Assembly: GCA_965115915.1 (NCBI GenBank)
Contig: OZ220483.1
Coordinates: 1,612,001 to 1,676,000 of the forward strand
Direction of reading: 5' to 3'
DNA from: G965115915 sp965115915
GTDB lineage: Bacteria > Pseudomonadota > Gammaproteobacteria > Eutrophobiales > Eutrophobiaceae
Length of the DNA stretch: 64,000 nucleotides
The notes under the pieces are model-generated. The model was given only the letters and a program-made list of their open reading frames with translations, ran no database searches and had not been told where the DNA came from. The translations under genes and the position numbers were made by a program. This document shows positions 35,155 through 44,200 of this stretch, in pieces. Each line of letters opens with the position of its first letter. Within the stretch, counting starts at the first letter, position 1.

Positions 35155-36954
35155 ATGTATACCGATATTCATCTGTATCGACGCCTGTTCCACTATCTGA
35201 AACCCTGCTGGAAACCTTTCATGCTGGCGGTAGCGGGCATGTTCATATCCGCCCTGGCCGATACCGCAACCCCGGCACTGATGAAACCACTGCTGGATGA
35301 TGCGCTGATCGCACAAGACAGAAAGATGTTTTTCTGGGTCCCGGTACTGTTGGTGGTGGTTTTTTTTCTGCGTGGCGCCAGCGGTTTCATTACCCACGTA
35401 ATGATGGAACTGGTCGCCCAGCGCGTGATCGGGAAACTGCGCACTGACATGTTCGACAGCGTACTGGATTATTCTTCCAGTCACCTGCACGGACATAACA
35501 GCGGCACCATCATATCGCGCTTTATCTACGATGCGGAACAGATCCGTTTTGGTGTAACGGACTCACTGGTTACCTTTTTCCGAGACCTGATGACCGTGGC
35601 AGGACTACTGCTATGGATGACCTGGCTGAATCCGACGCTCACCATGATCTGCCTGCTGGCAACCCCGGTTGTGGTCGCCCTCCTCTACGTACTGAAAAAA
35701 CGCCTACGGGCTTTGAACCTCAAGGTACAGGAGTCCATGGGAGCGATACAACATCTGCTGACAGAATGCCTGAAGGCCCATCCACTGATCAAGCTGTATG
35801 CCGGAAAGCGCGTGGAAATGGCGCGCTTTGGCACAGCCATTGACAGATATCGTAAAGCCATGATGCTCACCGTTACCACAAGCTCCGCCATCAATCCGGT
35901 GATACAAACGGTCACAGCCATCCTGCTGGCAATCATCATATACATCTCCGGCAACATGATCAGCAACGGTTCCATGACAGTCGGAGATTTCGTTTCTTTC
36001 TTCGCAGCCGCGGTCCTGCTGCTCGCCCCGGTCAAGCGTCTGGTCACCATGCAGGCGAATTTCCAGAAAGCGCTGGCAGCCGCCGAGAGCGTTTTTTCGG
36101 TAATGGACGATGGCCGCGAAGCACTGGGGAGTGGCCACCAGATTGATCGGGCACGGGGAGAAATCACATTTGACCAGGTCTGCTTCAATTACGCTCCGCA
36201 CCAAGGCCTGACCGCGGAGACCACGGCCCATACCAACACCGACCCGGCGCAGCAATCCCCGCCAAACGACGGAGCACCACACGCCGCCTGTCTGCGCGAC
36301 ATCAACCTGCATCTGCATGCGGGAGAAACTATCGCGCTGGTAGGCGCATCCGGCAGCGGAAAGAGCACGCTGATCAGCCTGTTACCCAGACTATACGATA
36401 TCGATAGTGGATGTATCCGACTCGACGGGATGGATATACACGATATCAATCTGCGTTCATTGCGCCAGCAGTTTGCTTATGTCAGCCAGGAGGCGATACT
36501 CTTCAGCGATACGATACGGAACAATATCCTGTACGGAAGCGACGCCGATGAGCGGAAGATCTGGGAAGTCGCCGAGATGGCTCATGCCGCAGAGTTTATT
36601 CGTCCACTCCCGGCAGGCATGGACACACTGGTGGGCGAATCGGGAGCATGCCTTTCCGGCGGACAAAAACAGCGCATTGCGATTGCCAGAGCATTGCTGA
36701 AAGACGCGCCCATACTCATTATGGATGAAGCCACCTCAGCTCTGGACACGCAGTCGGAACTGCATATCAGGAAAGCACTGGACAATGTGTGCAAGGGACG
36801 TACCTGTATCATCATCGCCCACCGTCGTTCCTCAATCGCGTTGGCGGACAGGATCGTTGTGCTGGAGCACGGGGAGATCGTTCAGACCGGGACGCATGAA
36901 GAATTGATCGCCACCAAAGGACGCTATCTGGAACTCTATCGCGCACAAACCTGA
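35155..36954 (+). CDS. msbA: MsbA, lipid A/core exporter (ABC transporter, fused permease-ATPase)
   Basis: The 599-residue half-transporter has six transmembrane helices (about residues 20-310) and an ATPase domain with Walker A GASGSGKSTLI, signature LSGGQKQRIAIARALL and Walker B ILIMDEATSALD. As a homodimer it flips lipid A-core to the periplasmic face. A low-complexity insertion of about 25 residues (about 349-377, rich in Thr, Ala and Pro) interrupts the ATPase domain between the A-loop strand (FNYAP) and CLRDINLHLHAGE. Radically no kinase (lpxK) follows it here. Confidence 0.92.
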   Translation: MYTDIHLYRRLFHYLKPCWKPFMLAVAGMFISALADTATPALMKPLLDDALIAQDRKMFFWVPVLLVVVFFLRGASGFITHVMMELVAQRVIGKLRTDMFDSVLDYSSSHLHGHNSGTIISRFIYDAEQIRFGVTDSLVTFFRDLMTVAGLLLWMTWLNPTLTMICLLATPVVVALLYVLKKRLRALNLKVQESMGAIQHLLTECLKAHPLIKLYAGKRVEMARFGTAIDRYRKAMMLTVTTSSAINPVIQTVTAILLAIIIYISGNMISNGSMTVGDFVSFFAAAVLLLAPVKRLVTMQANFQKALAAAESVFSVMDDGREALGSGHQIDRARGEITFDQVCFNYAPHQGLTAETTAHTNTDPAQQSPPNDGAPHAACLRDINLHLHAGETIALVGASGSGKSTLISLLPRLYDIDSGCIRLDGMDIHDINLRSLRQQFAYVSQEAILFSDTIRNNILYGSDADERKIWEVAEMAHAAEFIRPLPAGMDTLVGESGACLSGGQKQRIAIARALLKDAPILIMDEATSALDTQSELHIRKALDNVCKGRTCIIIAHRRSSIALADRIVVLEHGEIVQTGTHEELIATKGRYLELYRAQT

Positions 36955-36976
36955 CGGGAACAGCCCCCCGTGTGGA

Positions 36977-39112
36977 TCAGTCCATCTCCTTATGGTAACG
37001 AAAATAGTTCCGGTAACGGTTTCTGATTTCGCGAACATACACCACCGTTTGACCACAACGGCAACGCCTGGTCATGCGTCCGTTTTTCTTGAATGGCCGC
37101 GCCATTTCCTGCATCGCAAATTCAACGTTGTCGAACCAGCGATCACTGTCCAGATTCATTTTGTCCGCCCGTTCACGCGCCGACTTGATGCGATTGAAAC
37201 CTGCGTTATAGGCGGCAAGAGAAAACCATGTGCGTTCCCTTGGCAACAGGCTGTCCTCGAAACGACTACGCAGATAGTCAAGATACCGTATACCTGCCAG
37301 GATACTCTCCTCCGGGTTTTTCGGTTCGCGCATATTCATAAAATCCTGCGTATCCGGGGTTAACTGCATCAGTCCCTCGGCCCCGGCAACAGACAGTGCT
37401 TCCGGGTCAAAACGGCTCTCCTGATACATCACCGCCAATATCAATCGCCAGTCGAAGTTGTGTGCCTTCGCATGGCGGATAACCAATTGATCATAGGGCG
37501 ACAGCAATTCCGATTCATCTCCGGATGCCAGCTTTGCCGGAAGGGACTGCGGGAAATACCGTTCCAGGATCACGTTATAGGTCTCGCTCCGATACATGCC
37601 ATCGATAAAATTATCGAGTTCCGCCAACAATCTGCGGCTGGTCTTTCTCACTGCCCAACCCAGTGCCTGCGGCTCGTCGAGAAAAAACAGGATTTCCACA
37701 TCCTGATGCGCCCTGTTCATCGCAGCGATCAACTGGTGTTGACCGACCAGTGCCAGTGCCTTCTTCTCCCTGCTCAGTACCTGCAGGATCTCGGTCAACG
37801 TGCTGCCCGCCCGGGGAGACACAAACTCCAGTTTCGGGACGATCCGCCGCAACTCTTCTATCTGATCGGGCCAGGATGCGTCTGGCGCAATGACGATCCG
37901 ATATCCCGATAAAGCACTGGGGTCAGCCAGCTTTTCATGCCGTGCCCGGGCAGCGGCAATCACTGGTGCCGAATGGTGATAGGCACGGCTCAGGCTGATG
38001 TCCGGCATCTCGGAGAACTCACGAACAGGCAGGGAGGCAGCGATAAGATCACCCTTGCCCTGTTTCAACATCGTCACCATTTCCTCCCGGGAACCGGCCA
38101 ATACCACTTCGACCAGCAAGCGATGGAATTTTGCAAACCGGGCCAGCAGTTCATACTCAAATCCGTGCGGCTCACCGTTATCCAGAAAATAATGCGCCGC
38201 TGACGACGTGGTAATCATGCGCAGACTCTTGCGTTTGAGGATCGCATCGAAATCGCCCAGAGATACGGAATCCGTATCCATCAGCAGAATCTGTCCGTTT
38301 ATGAATGCGTCCAGCTTTGCATGCAGGGTTTTGGACTTCTCATGTACCACCCAGGTCATCATTTCCGGATCAGTCAACCGCAACGCGGATTTCAGTTCCG
38401 GATGAGACGGAAGATATGTCTCGAGGAATACACTGCTGGACACACCCATATCATACTGCCCGGTAATAACGCGCTGCATGAATTGTTCCTCGCTGAGAGT
38501 GCGAGGAACCTCAACAATGTGCGTGGCAGGATATTGCTGCACCAAATCCTGAAGCAAGCTCCAGGCGCGAGAATCACGTCTGACCGCGATCTGACGCCCC
38601 TCGACCAGCGAAGGTGCCTCATCATCCGTCTTGCCTGTCGTGCCCGAGCGATCGACCAGCATTTCCCACGACTGACCCCAGGGCAGTGTCTCCAACAGGC
38701 CCGTAACTGTGGTCTCCCCGAGACTAACACCCGCAATAAGATCGGCACGTCCTGCAAGTAGCACCTGTGCTGTTTCTTCTCGATGCGCGGTATGAAACCA
38801 CTGGATATCGAGTGCCTGCAGTGCGGCGAAATTTTCCAGCAACTGAAACTCCCTTTTACCAAGTACGCAATATCCGTTCGGGGCATGAAACACGATCCGC
38901 AGTGAATTGCCTGTGGCAACACCCGATGTTTCCGGGTCTGAAGGAACCCCTCTCTGTAAAGACTCCTCCAGCCGCAGTGGACGGGAAAGAAACCAGGGGC
39001 AAATCGCTGCTCCCGAACGGACAGCCGGTACAGTATCGGCTACGGCAGCGGTCGTGAGGCACAAGGCAATCGCCGACATACACCCCACACCCAAAACCAG
39101 AATGGCTTTCAT
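36977..39112 (-). CDS. MltF-like lytic transglycosylase with two solute-binding domains
   Basis: The 711-residue exported protein starts with a signal peptide (MKAILVLGVGCMSAIALCLTT...). Two tandem SBP_bac_3 (periplasmic-binding, family 3) domains cover about residues 55-285 and 290-525; MltF proteins normally have one. The C-terminal SLT domain contains YQESRFDPEALS with the catalytic Glu at about residue 565, GLMQLTPDT and LAAYNAGFNRI. It should cleave peptidoglycan and release 1,6-anhydro-MurNAc products. It follows murU by 59 bases, so the transglycosylase and the muropeptide recycling enzymes appear to be in one operon. The start at 39112 gives the signal peptide; an ATG at 39175 is an alternative. 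Confidence 0.88.
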   Translation of the reverse strand: MKAILVLGVGCMSAIALCLTTAAVADTVPAVRSGAAICPWFLSRPLRLEESLQRGVPSDPETSGVATGNSLRIVFHAPNGYCVLGKREFQLLENFAALQALDIQWFHTAHREETAQVLLAGRADLIAGVSLGETTVTGLLETLPWGQSWEMLVDRSGTTGKTDDEAPSLVEGRQIAVRRDSRAWSLLQDLVQQYPATHIVEVPRTLSEEQFMQRVITGQYDMGVSSSVFLETYLPSHPELKSALRLTDPEMMTWVVHEKSKTLHAKLDAFINGQILLMDTDSVSLGDFDAILKRKSLRMITTSSAAHYFLDNGEPHGFEYELLARFAKFHRLLVEVVLAGSREEMVTMLKQGKGDLIAASLPVREFSEMPDISLSRAYHHSAPVIAAARARHEKLADPSALSGYRIVIAPDASWPDQIEELRRIVPKLEFVSPRAGSTLTEILQVLSREKKALALVGQHQLIAAMNRAHQDVEILFFLDEPQALGWAVRKTSRRLLAELDNFIDGMYRSETYNVILERYFPQSLPAKLASGDESELLSPYDQLVIRHAKAHNFDWRLILAVMYQESRFDPEALSVAGAEGLMQLTPDTQDFMNMREPKNPEESILAGIRYLDYLRSRFEDSLLPRERTWFSLAAYNAGFNRIKSARERADKMNLDSDRWFDNVEFAMQEMARPFKKNGRMTRRCRCGQTVVYVREIRNRYRNYFRYHKEMD

Positions 39113-39171
39113 CCCATACCCCACGGGATACCTGAGGGAAACCGCACCGTGGCCCTCGGCAAACACGCGGT

Positions 39172-39930
39172 TCATCGTTGCTCGGACGCGGCAAAAACGG
39201 TGCCGGGCCGACCGCGAATTACCAACTGCTCGGCCTGTCGCAACCGTTCCGGAGTACCGATATCCATCCACCGACCTGCATGCAACCTTCCCTCCAGTCG
39301 ACCGGCCTCGGCGGCCTGTCGAAGTAGTGGCAACAACGGACGATGCCCGGGCGGCAGATGCGCAAACAACTCCGGACGATACACACCTATGCCCGCGTAA
39401 CATCGGCGTGAACGCCGCCCGTTGCCCAACCGGGAACCCACCAGTGAAAAATCGCCCTGCGGGTTGTGCTCCGGGTTTGCCACCATCACAAGCTGCGCCA
39501 GGGCGGTATCGGACAACTGGAAGCCGGAGAAATCGAAGTCGGTATAGATATCGGAATTGACTACCAGAAAAGGCGAGGCCTGCAAATGCGCAAGGGCCTT
39601 GACAATGCCGCCCGCGGTTTCCAGGGGCTGTTCGCCCTCAGCGGAATAGACTATCTCCACATCAAAACGGCGCCCATCTCCAATCGCCTCTTCTATCATA
39701 TGTCCCAGACAGGAGTGATTTATAACAATGCGCTCCACACCAACCTGGACAAGTTTCGGGATATGATGTTCGATCAGCGGTTTGCCATGCAAACGGATCA
39801 GCGGCTTGGGCAAATGCCGGGTCAACTCGCGCATCCGCTTACCGAGACCGGCAGCCAGCAGCACTGCCTGTGCTGGACACGTACCGGAAGTCTCGCGGTT
39901 ACCCGCACTCACCGGGGCCGGTCCGGACAT
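39172..39930 (-). CDS. murU: MurU, N-acetylmuramate-1-phosphate uridylyltransferase
   Basis: MurU activates MurNAc-1-phosphate to UDP-MurNAc in cell-wall recycling, bypassing MurA/MurB and giving fosfomycin tolerance in Pseudomonas. The 252-residue protein has AVLLAAGLGKRMRELTRHLPKPLI (nucleotide-binding), INHSCLGHMIEEAIGDG, ETAGGIVKAL and FLVVNSDIYTDFDF with the metal-binding Asp. Its N-terminus is about 20 residues longer than usual. The ATG at 39930 overlaps the end of the transferase gene (39909), indicating translational coupling. Confidence 0.88.
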   Translation of the reverse strand: MSGPAPVSAGNRETSGTCPAQAVLLAAGLGKRMRELTRHLPKPLIRLHGKPLIEHHIPKLVQVGVERIVINHSCLGHMIEEAIGDGRRFDVEIVYSAEGEQPLETAGGIVKALAHLQASPFLVVNSDIYTDFDFSGFQLSDTALAQLVMVANPEHNPQGDFSLVGSRLGNGRRSRRCYAGIGVYRPELFAHLPPGHRPLLPLLRQAAEAGRLEGRLHAGRWMDIGTPERLRQAEQLVIRGRPGTVFAASEQR

Positions 39931-40931
39931 AGTGGCGCATATGTACGCCGTATCAGATACCATATCAGACTCAGCAACACATAGACACACAGCGTGAACC
40001 AGGGCGCACCGACAGGAAACAGCCAGCAGACCACACAAGCAGGCCAAATCAACACGACCGTGATCAACCAGAACCACCGCAGCAACCGCAGGTGGCTGTT
40101 ACCCGCCCTCAGATAAAGCTGGTAGACATGGCCGCGATGGGCCATATGCCAGGCTTCCCCGTGCAGCATGCGCCTGCACAGTGTCAGTGTCGCGTCAGTG
40201 ACAAAACACGACAGCGACAGCAACCATATCCACAGTAGCACGCTATCCGCCGACAACACGACCATGGCCGCAAAGAAAAAACCCAACGCACAGCTCCCGG
40301 TATCACCCATGAATATCCTTGCCGGAGGAAAGTTCCAGTACAAAAACCCGGAGACAGACGCGACCAGGGCAAGACAAAGCAAAAACGCCGACAGCTCATG
40401 CTGCAGATGAAAAAACAGCAGCGCAGGCAACGTGGCAGCAATCGCCTGCGAAGCAGCCAGGCCATCCGCACCGTCCATGAAGTTGTAAAGGTTTACCAGC
40501 CACGCCATGCCGAGTCCGGCGATGAGCAACAACACCAGGCCGTGCGGTGAAAACAACATTGTCCAGGCCCCTGTCGCCAGCAGGAAGAGATAACAGACGC
40601 ACAGATATATCCCGCCCCGTAACAAGGCGTTCAGTTCCCGGGTATCATCCGCAAGACCGGTAACGCCAATGCCCAGCATGCCGACAGCCAAAAAAGTGAA
40701 CTCGTGTCCCGCCGGTGCAAGAAACACTTCGATCCCCAATGCACAGCACATCAGTGCCAACACTACCGACAACCCACCTATTTTGGGGACAGGGGTACTG
40801 TGCGAACTGCGCTCGTTCGGGATAGCGATGATTTGCCGTCTGACGGAAAAACCGATCAGATAACGGGTGAATGCCACGCAACAGCAGAAAAACCCAAGTC
40901 CCAGCGTAACAATATATGCCGGATGCATCAC
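39909..40931 (-). CDS. WecA/WbpL/MraY-type polyprenyl-phosphate sugar-1-phosphate transferase
   Basis: A 340-residue integral membrane protein with about ten transmembrane helices. It has the family signatures SSHSTPVPKIGGLS, GLADDTRELN, NLYNFMDGADGLAASQ (the catalytic N-x-x-D-G-x-D-G-L loop) and RIFMGDTGSCALGF. These enzymes move a sugar-1-phosphate from a UDP-sugar to undecaprenyl phosphate, starting O-antigen or other glycan synthesis. The specificity is unknown. Placement between amgK and murU is unusual, because in Pseudomonas these two are adjacent; a link between recycled UDP-MurNAc and a surface glycan is speculative. Confidence 0.9.
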   Translation of the reverse strand: MMHPAYIVTLGLGFFCCCVAFTRYLIGFSVRRQIIAIPNERSSHSTPVPKIGGLSVVLALMCCALGIEVFLAPAGHEFTFLAVGMLGIGVTGLADDTRELNALLRGGIYLCVCYLFLLATGAWTMLFSPHGLVLLLIAGLGMAWLVNLYNFMDGADGLAASQAIAATLPALLFFHLQHELSAFLLCLALVASVSGFLYWNFPPARIFMGDTGSCALGFFFAAMVVLSADSVLLWIWLLSLSCFVTDATLTLCRRMLHGEAWHMAHRGHVYQLYLRAGNSHLRLLRWFWLITVVLIWPACVVCWLFPVGAPWFTLCVYVLLSLIWYLIRRTYAPLCPDRPR

Positions 40932-40955
40932 GTCAGCACAGCGACAGACACCGCC

Positions 40956-41984
40956 TCACAGTCGCGGCAGGACCTGTTCCCGAAGCAACCGGCACAGACC
41001 CTCCAGTTCCGGATAATCCGACTGCAACGCGACGATATATCCCAGCGTGCGTGGGATATCGTCAAGATATGCCGGTTTTCCGTCCCGATGATACAGACGG
41101 GCAAATACGCCGCTGGCCTTCAAATGGCGCTGAACCCCCATAAGGTCAAACCAGCGCAACCACTTTCCCCACGCAATGCGGGCCCACTCGTCTCCCGTGC
41201 CAGACTGTCGAAGCTGACGCAGATAGACACGCAGCCAGTGGTGCTGAAACGCTCTCGGCCAATCGATATAGCAATCCTTCAGCAGTGATACCAGGTCATA
41301 GCTAATAGGCCCATACACGGCATCCTGATAATCAAGAATGCCAGGATTGCTGCCTGGGACATACATCAGATTACGGGCATGATAATCACGATGCACAAAA
41401 ACCTGCGGCTGCTCACACGCCGACTCCAGCAATAACCGAAACACCGGGGCCAGTTCCCGCCGCCACCGGGTTCCACTGCCCAGACGCAGATGGGTATCCA
41501 ACAGCCAGTCGCCAAACAGGCACATTTCCTGATGCAACAGCGTCTCGCTGTAGTGCTCCAGACCATCACTGCCACAGCGGGACTGCATGTGCCAAAGCGC
41601 CGCTATGGCATCACCATACAAACGCTCAGTCAGTGCTGGCGGTTGCGCATCCACAGCGGAACTGTCCACGCCCGGAGCATCCTGCAACACCCGCAGGTAA
41701 AGGGCATCACCCAGATCGCTCAGTAACGCCAGACCCTGTGCCTCCGCACTGGCAAGCACCTGTGGTACATTCAGGCCGACCGCCGCAAGTTTCCTGCTGA
41801 TGCGTAGAAATGACCCGATATCCTCAAGCCCCGGAGGGGCGTCCATCACGATGCAGCGTTGGCCGGCGGCGCTCAGCCTCAGATAACGGCGCTGGCTGGC
41901 ATCCCCCACCAGTTCCTGCAACTGATATTCGGTACCATGCAGTACCTGCTGCAACCACTCGCGTATAGTCTCAGTACGCGACAC
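40956..41984 (-). CDS. amgK: AmgK, anomeric MurNAc/GlcNAc kinase (aminoglycoside phosphotransferase family)
   Basis: AmgK phosphorylates MurNAc and GlcNAc at C1, feeding MurU. The 342-residue protein has the APH fold with RRYLRLSAAGQRCIVMDAPPGLED near the N-terminus, the catalytic VFVHRDYHARNLMY and the metal Asp in GILDYQDAVYGPISYDLVSLL. A GTG start at 41984 is chosen because GGAG sits seven bases upstream; in-frame ATGs at 42038 and 42089 lack a ribosome-binding site. It is first in amgK-transferase-murU-transglycosylase. Confidence 0.88.
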   Translation of the reverse strand: MSRTETIREWLQQVLHGTEYQLQELVGDASQRRYLRLSAAGQRCIVMDAPPGLEDIGSFLRISRKLAAVGLNVPQVLASAEAQGLALLSDLGDALYLRVLQDAPGVDSSAVDAQPPALTERLYGDAIAALWHMQSRCGSDGLEHYSETLLHQEMCLFGDWLLDTHLRLGSGTRWRRELAPVFRLLLESACEQPQVFVHRDYHARNLMYVPGSNPGILDYQDAVYGPISYDLVSLLKDCYIDWPRAFQHHWLRVYLRQLRQSGTGDEWARIAWGKWLRWFDLMGVQRHLKASGVFARLYHRDGKPAYLDDIPRTLGYIVALQSDYPELEGLCRLLREQVLPRL

Positions 41985-42174
41985 AGTCGCGCTCCGAGCA
42001 GATTCCGGTTTGCCTTTTGTTGCCAATAAAGGGATCATCCACAGCATCCAGAGGGGTGGACATCCCCGCACCGTATCCGTCTCCGGCACACGGTGCCGTC
42101 TGCCATGGCAGGCCGAAGGGCATCCTCACCCCGTGTGATCTTGGCAGGATTTTGTTTTGACTACAAACCGCGGC

Positions 42175-42213
42175 CCACCCGGCCAGAAACCGCGGTGGGT
42201 ACAGGCCGGATGG
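42175..42213 (+). promoter_or_regulatory. Possible attenuator/leader hairpin upstream of queC
   Basis: CCACCCGGCC (42175-42184) can pair with GGCCGGATGG (42204-42213), nine of ten positions, and six T follow at 42222-42227. An overlapping alternative stem pairs CCCACC (42174-42179) with GGTGGG (42194-42199). Two mutually exclusive stems plus a T run are the layout of an attenuator. It does not match the preQ1 riboswitch consensus I know. Confidence 0.35.
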
Positions 42214-42259
42214 TCTTACAGTTTTTTCTTTGCTTTCATGGGATTGTAACGGCACTATA

Positions 42260-42979
42260 GTGATCCAGGCAAAACATGGTGGGACGAACACCAGCACCCC
42301 CCCCAGGGCCGTGGTACTGATCTCCGGTGGACTGGACTCGACCACGGTGCTGGCCCTTGCGTTGCGTGAAGGCTTTGCCTGTTACGGGCTGAGTTTTGAC
42401 TATGGCCAGCGCAGCCGCGTGGAACTGGAGGCCGCCAGTAAAATCGCCCGACATTACCGCCTGCCGGAACATCTGGTGATACGGCTGGAACTGGACCGCT
42501 TTGGCGGTTCCGCACTGACGGACCATCGTATCGCGGTCCCGGAAGAGACCGCGGCTGAGGGCATCCCGATCAGCTATGTCCCCGCCCGCAATACCCTGTT
42601 CCTATCCCATGCCCTCGCCTGGGCGGAAGTGCTGGAATGCTGGCATATTTTTATCGGAGTCAACCACATAGACTACTCAGGCTATCCGGACTGCCGGCCT
42701 GAATACATAGTCGCCTTTGAAACCATGGCGAACCTGGCAACCCGTGCCGGCGTCAGCGGAGAACGGCGCATCCGGATACGGACTCCACTGATCGAACTGG
42801 GCAAGGCGGACATCATACGGCTTGGCACCGAGATGGGGGTGGATTACACCATGACAATATCCTGTTATCACGCCGATGCACAAGGCAGGGCCTGTGGACG
42901 CTGCGATGCCTGCCGCTTTCGCAAAACGGGCTTCGCACAGGCGGAACTGCCGGACCCGACGACCTACAAAGGCCACTGA
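42260..42979 (+). CDS. queC: 7-cyano-7-deazaguanine (preQ0) synthase
   Basis: QueC converts 7-carboxy-7-deazaguanine to preQ0 for queuosine synthesis. The protein shows the ATP pyrophosphatase P-loop VVLISGGLDSTT, FDYGQRSRVE, the SYVPARNTLFLS motif, GVNHIDYSGYPDCRPEYI and the C-terminal zinc cysteines SCYHADAQGRACGRCDACRFR. No ATG or clear ribosome-binding site sits near the start; GTG 42260 is a compromise, with TTG 42230 and GTG 42311 as alternatives. No other que genes are nearby. Confidence 0.93.
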   Translation: MIQAKHGGTNTSTPPRAVVLISGGLDSTTVLALALREGFACYGLSFDYGQRSRVELEAASKIARHYRLPEHLVIRLELDRFGGSALTDHRIAVPEETAAEGIPISYVPARNTLFLSHALAWAEVLECWHIFIGVNHIDYSGYPDCRPEYIVAFETMANLATRAGVSGERRIRIRTPLIELGKADIIRLGTEMGVDYTMTISCYHADAQGRACGRCDACRFRKTGFAQAELPDPTTYKGH

Positions 42980-43104
42980 AACAGTACGACTGGCACTGCG
43001 ACGCAGCGGCTGGCCAACACCGCCCGCCCGGTGCCTGAAGCCGGATGGCGGCTTGATTGGACAGACCGACATGGTTATAGTTGGAGACCCTTGCCGGTTT
43101 CTCA

Positions 43105-43635
43105 ATGACATTACACAGTCTGACACTCAGTTTCCAGGGAGAAAATTCACATGCCCTCCCTTGCGAAATATCGCGCACGATTGCCGGATGTGGATGCAGC
43201 GTGATAACCGGGCATATGGTGGTCATGGGCAACGAACTGGCCGGCATGTTCCATCTGTCAGGCACATGGGACGCCATCGCCAAGGTAGAAGATGCCTGCC
43301 CGCGACTGGAGGCCGAGCATCAGGTTTCGGTAATCTGTCACAGGACCAGTACCGAAATCGATACCCCCGGGTTGCTGCCGTATGTGATCGAGGTGGTTTC
43401 CGTGGAAAAACCGGGCCTTGCACATGAACTGTTTGATTTTTTTACCCGCAATCAGATGCACGTGCTGGAACTGCACAGCAGCCGTCAGACCTCGTCCCAA
43501 ACCGGGGTACAAATGTGTACACTGAATATCTCGATTGGCATCCCGATGTCGCTTTCCATCGCTGCGGTCCGCGGCGACTTTCTCGAATGCTGTGACCGTC
43601 TGAACGTGGACGCTGTCATGGAACCGGTAAAATAG
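43105..43635 (+). CDS. gcvR: GcvR-like double-ACT-domain regulator
   Basis: The 176-residue protein has two ACT domains (about residues 1-80 and 90-170) with the GcvR features SHALPCEISRTIAGCGCSV, GTWDAIAKVED and VVSVEKPGLAHELFDFFTRNQMHV. GcvR binds glycine and antagonises GcvA at the glycine-cleavage promoter. The assignment rests on domain layout and on the conserved gcvR-bcp-dapA-bamC order; target genes here are unknown. There is no strong ribosome-binding site for the ATG at 43105. Confidence 0.85.
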   Translation: MTLHSLTLSFQGENSHALPCEISRTIAGCGCSVITGHMVVMGNELAGMFHLSGTWDAIAKVEDACPRLEAEHQVSVICHRTSTEIDTPGLLPYVIEVVSVEKPGLAHELFDFFTRNQMHVLELHSSRQTSSQTGVQMCTLNISIGIPMSLSIAAVRGDFLECCDRLNVDAVMEPVK

Positions 43636-43710
43636 CGCCCGGTCTGAATCTCAATCGCAAACCCGAAGAGCGCTCACAGTAGATACATTGATTTTAAGGA
43701 GGCAACCGTT

Positions 43711-44178
43711 TTGGCCCGGATAATAGTTGGAACGCAGGTACCGGATTTTTCCGCCTCGGCAACCGGAGCAAAGCACATCTCGCTGAGTGCCTTGCGTGGA
43801 CAGCATATCGTCCTGTATTTTTATCCCCGGGACAATACCCCGGGCTGCACCCGGGAAGGACAGGATTTTCGTGATCAGAGCGACAAATTCGGTGCCTGCA
43901 ATACGGTAATCCTCGGCGTGTCCAGAGACAGTGTCCGTTCGCATGAACGATTTTGCAGCAAACAGGGTTTCCCTTTCGATCTGCTGTCTGATGAAGATGA
44001 AACCCTGTGTTCGCTATTCGATGTGATCCGGGAAAAGACCCTGTATGGGAAAAAGGTGCGCGGGATAGAACGCAGCACTTTCCTGATCGACAGGCAAGGC
44101 ATATTGCGCCGGGAATGGCGCAAGGTCAAAGTGCCCGGACATGTGCTGGAGGTACTGGAAGCAGTCCGCAGCCTGTGA
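43711..44178 (+). CDS. bcp: Thiol peroxidase, BCP/PrxQ family
   Basis: The 155-residue peroxiredoxin has YFYPRDNTPGCTREGQDFRD with peroxidatic Cys46. The resolving cysteine five residues later in E. coli BCP is Gln here, but Cys82 in RFCSKQGF lies 36 residues after the peroxidatic one, as in the alpha3-type BCPs. The TTG start at 43711 has AAGGAGG eight bases upstream. It reduces hydrogen peroxide and organic hydroperoxides with thioredoxin. Confidence 0.94.
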   Translation: MARIIVGTQVPDFSASATGAKHISLSALRGQHIVLYFYPRDNTPGCTREGQDFRDQSDKFGACNTVILGVSRDSVRSHERFCSKQGFPFDLLSDEDETLCSLFDVIREKTLYGKKVRGIERSTFLIDRQGILRREWRKVKVPGHVLEVLEAVRSL

Positions 44179-44200
44179 CCACGGTGCTCACCGGATAAGC

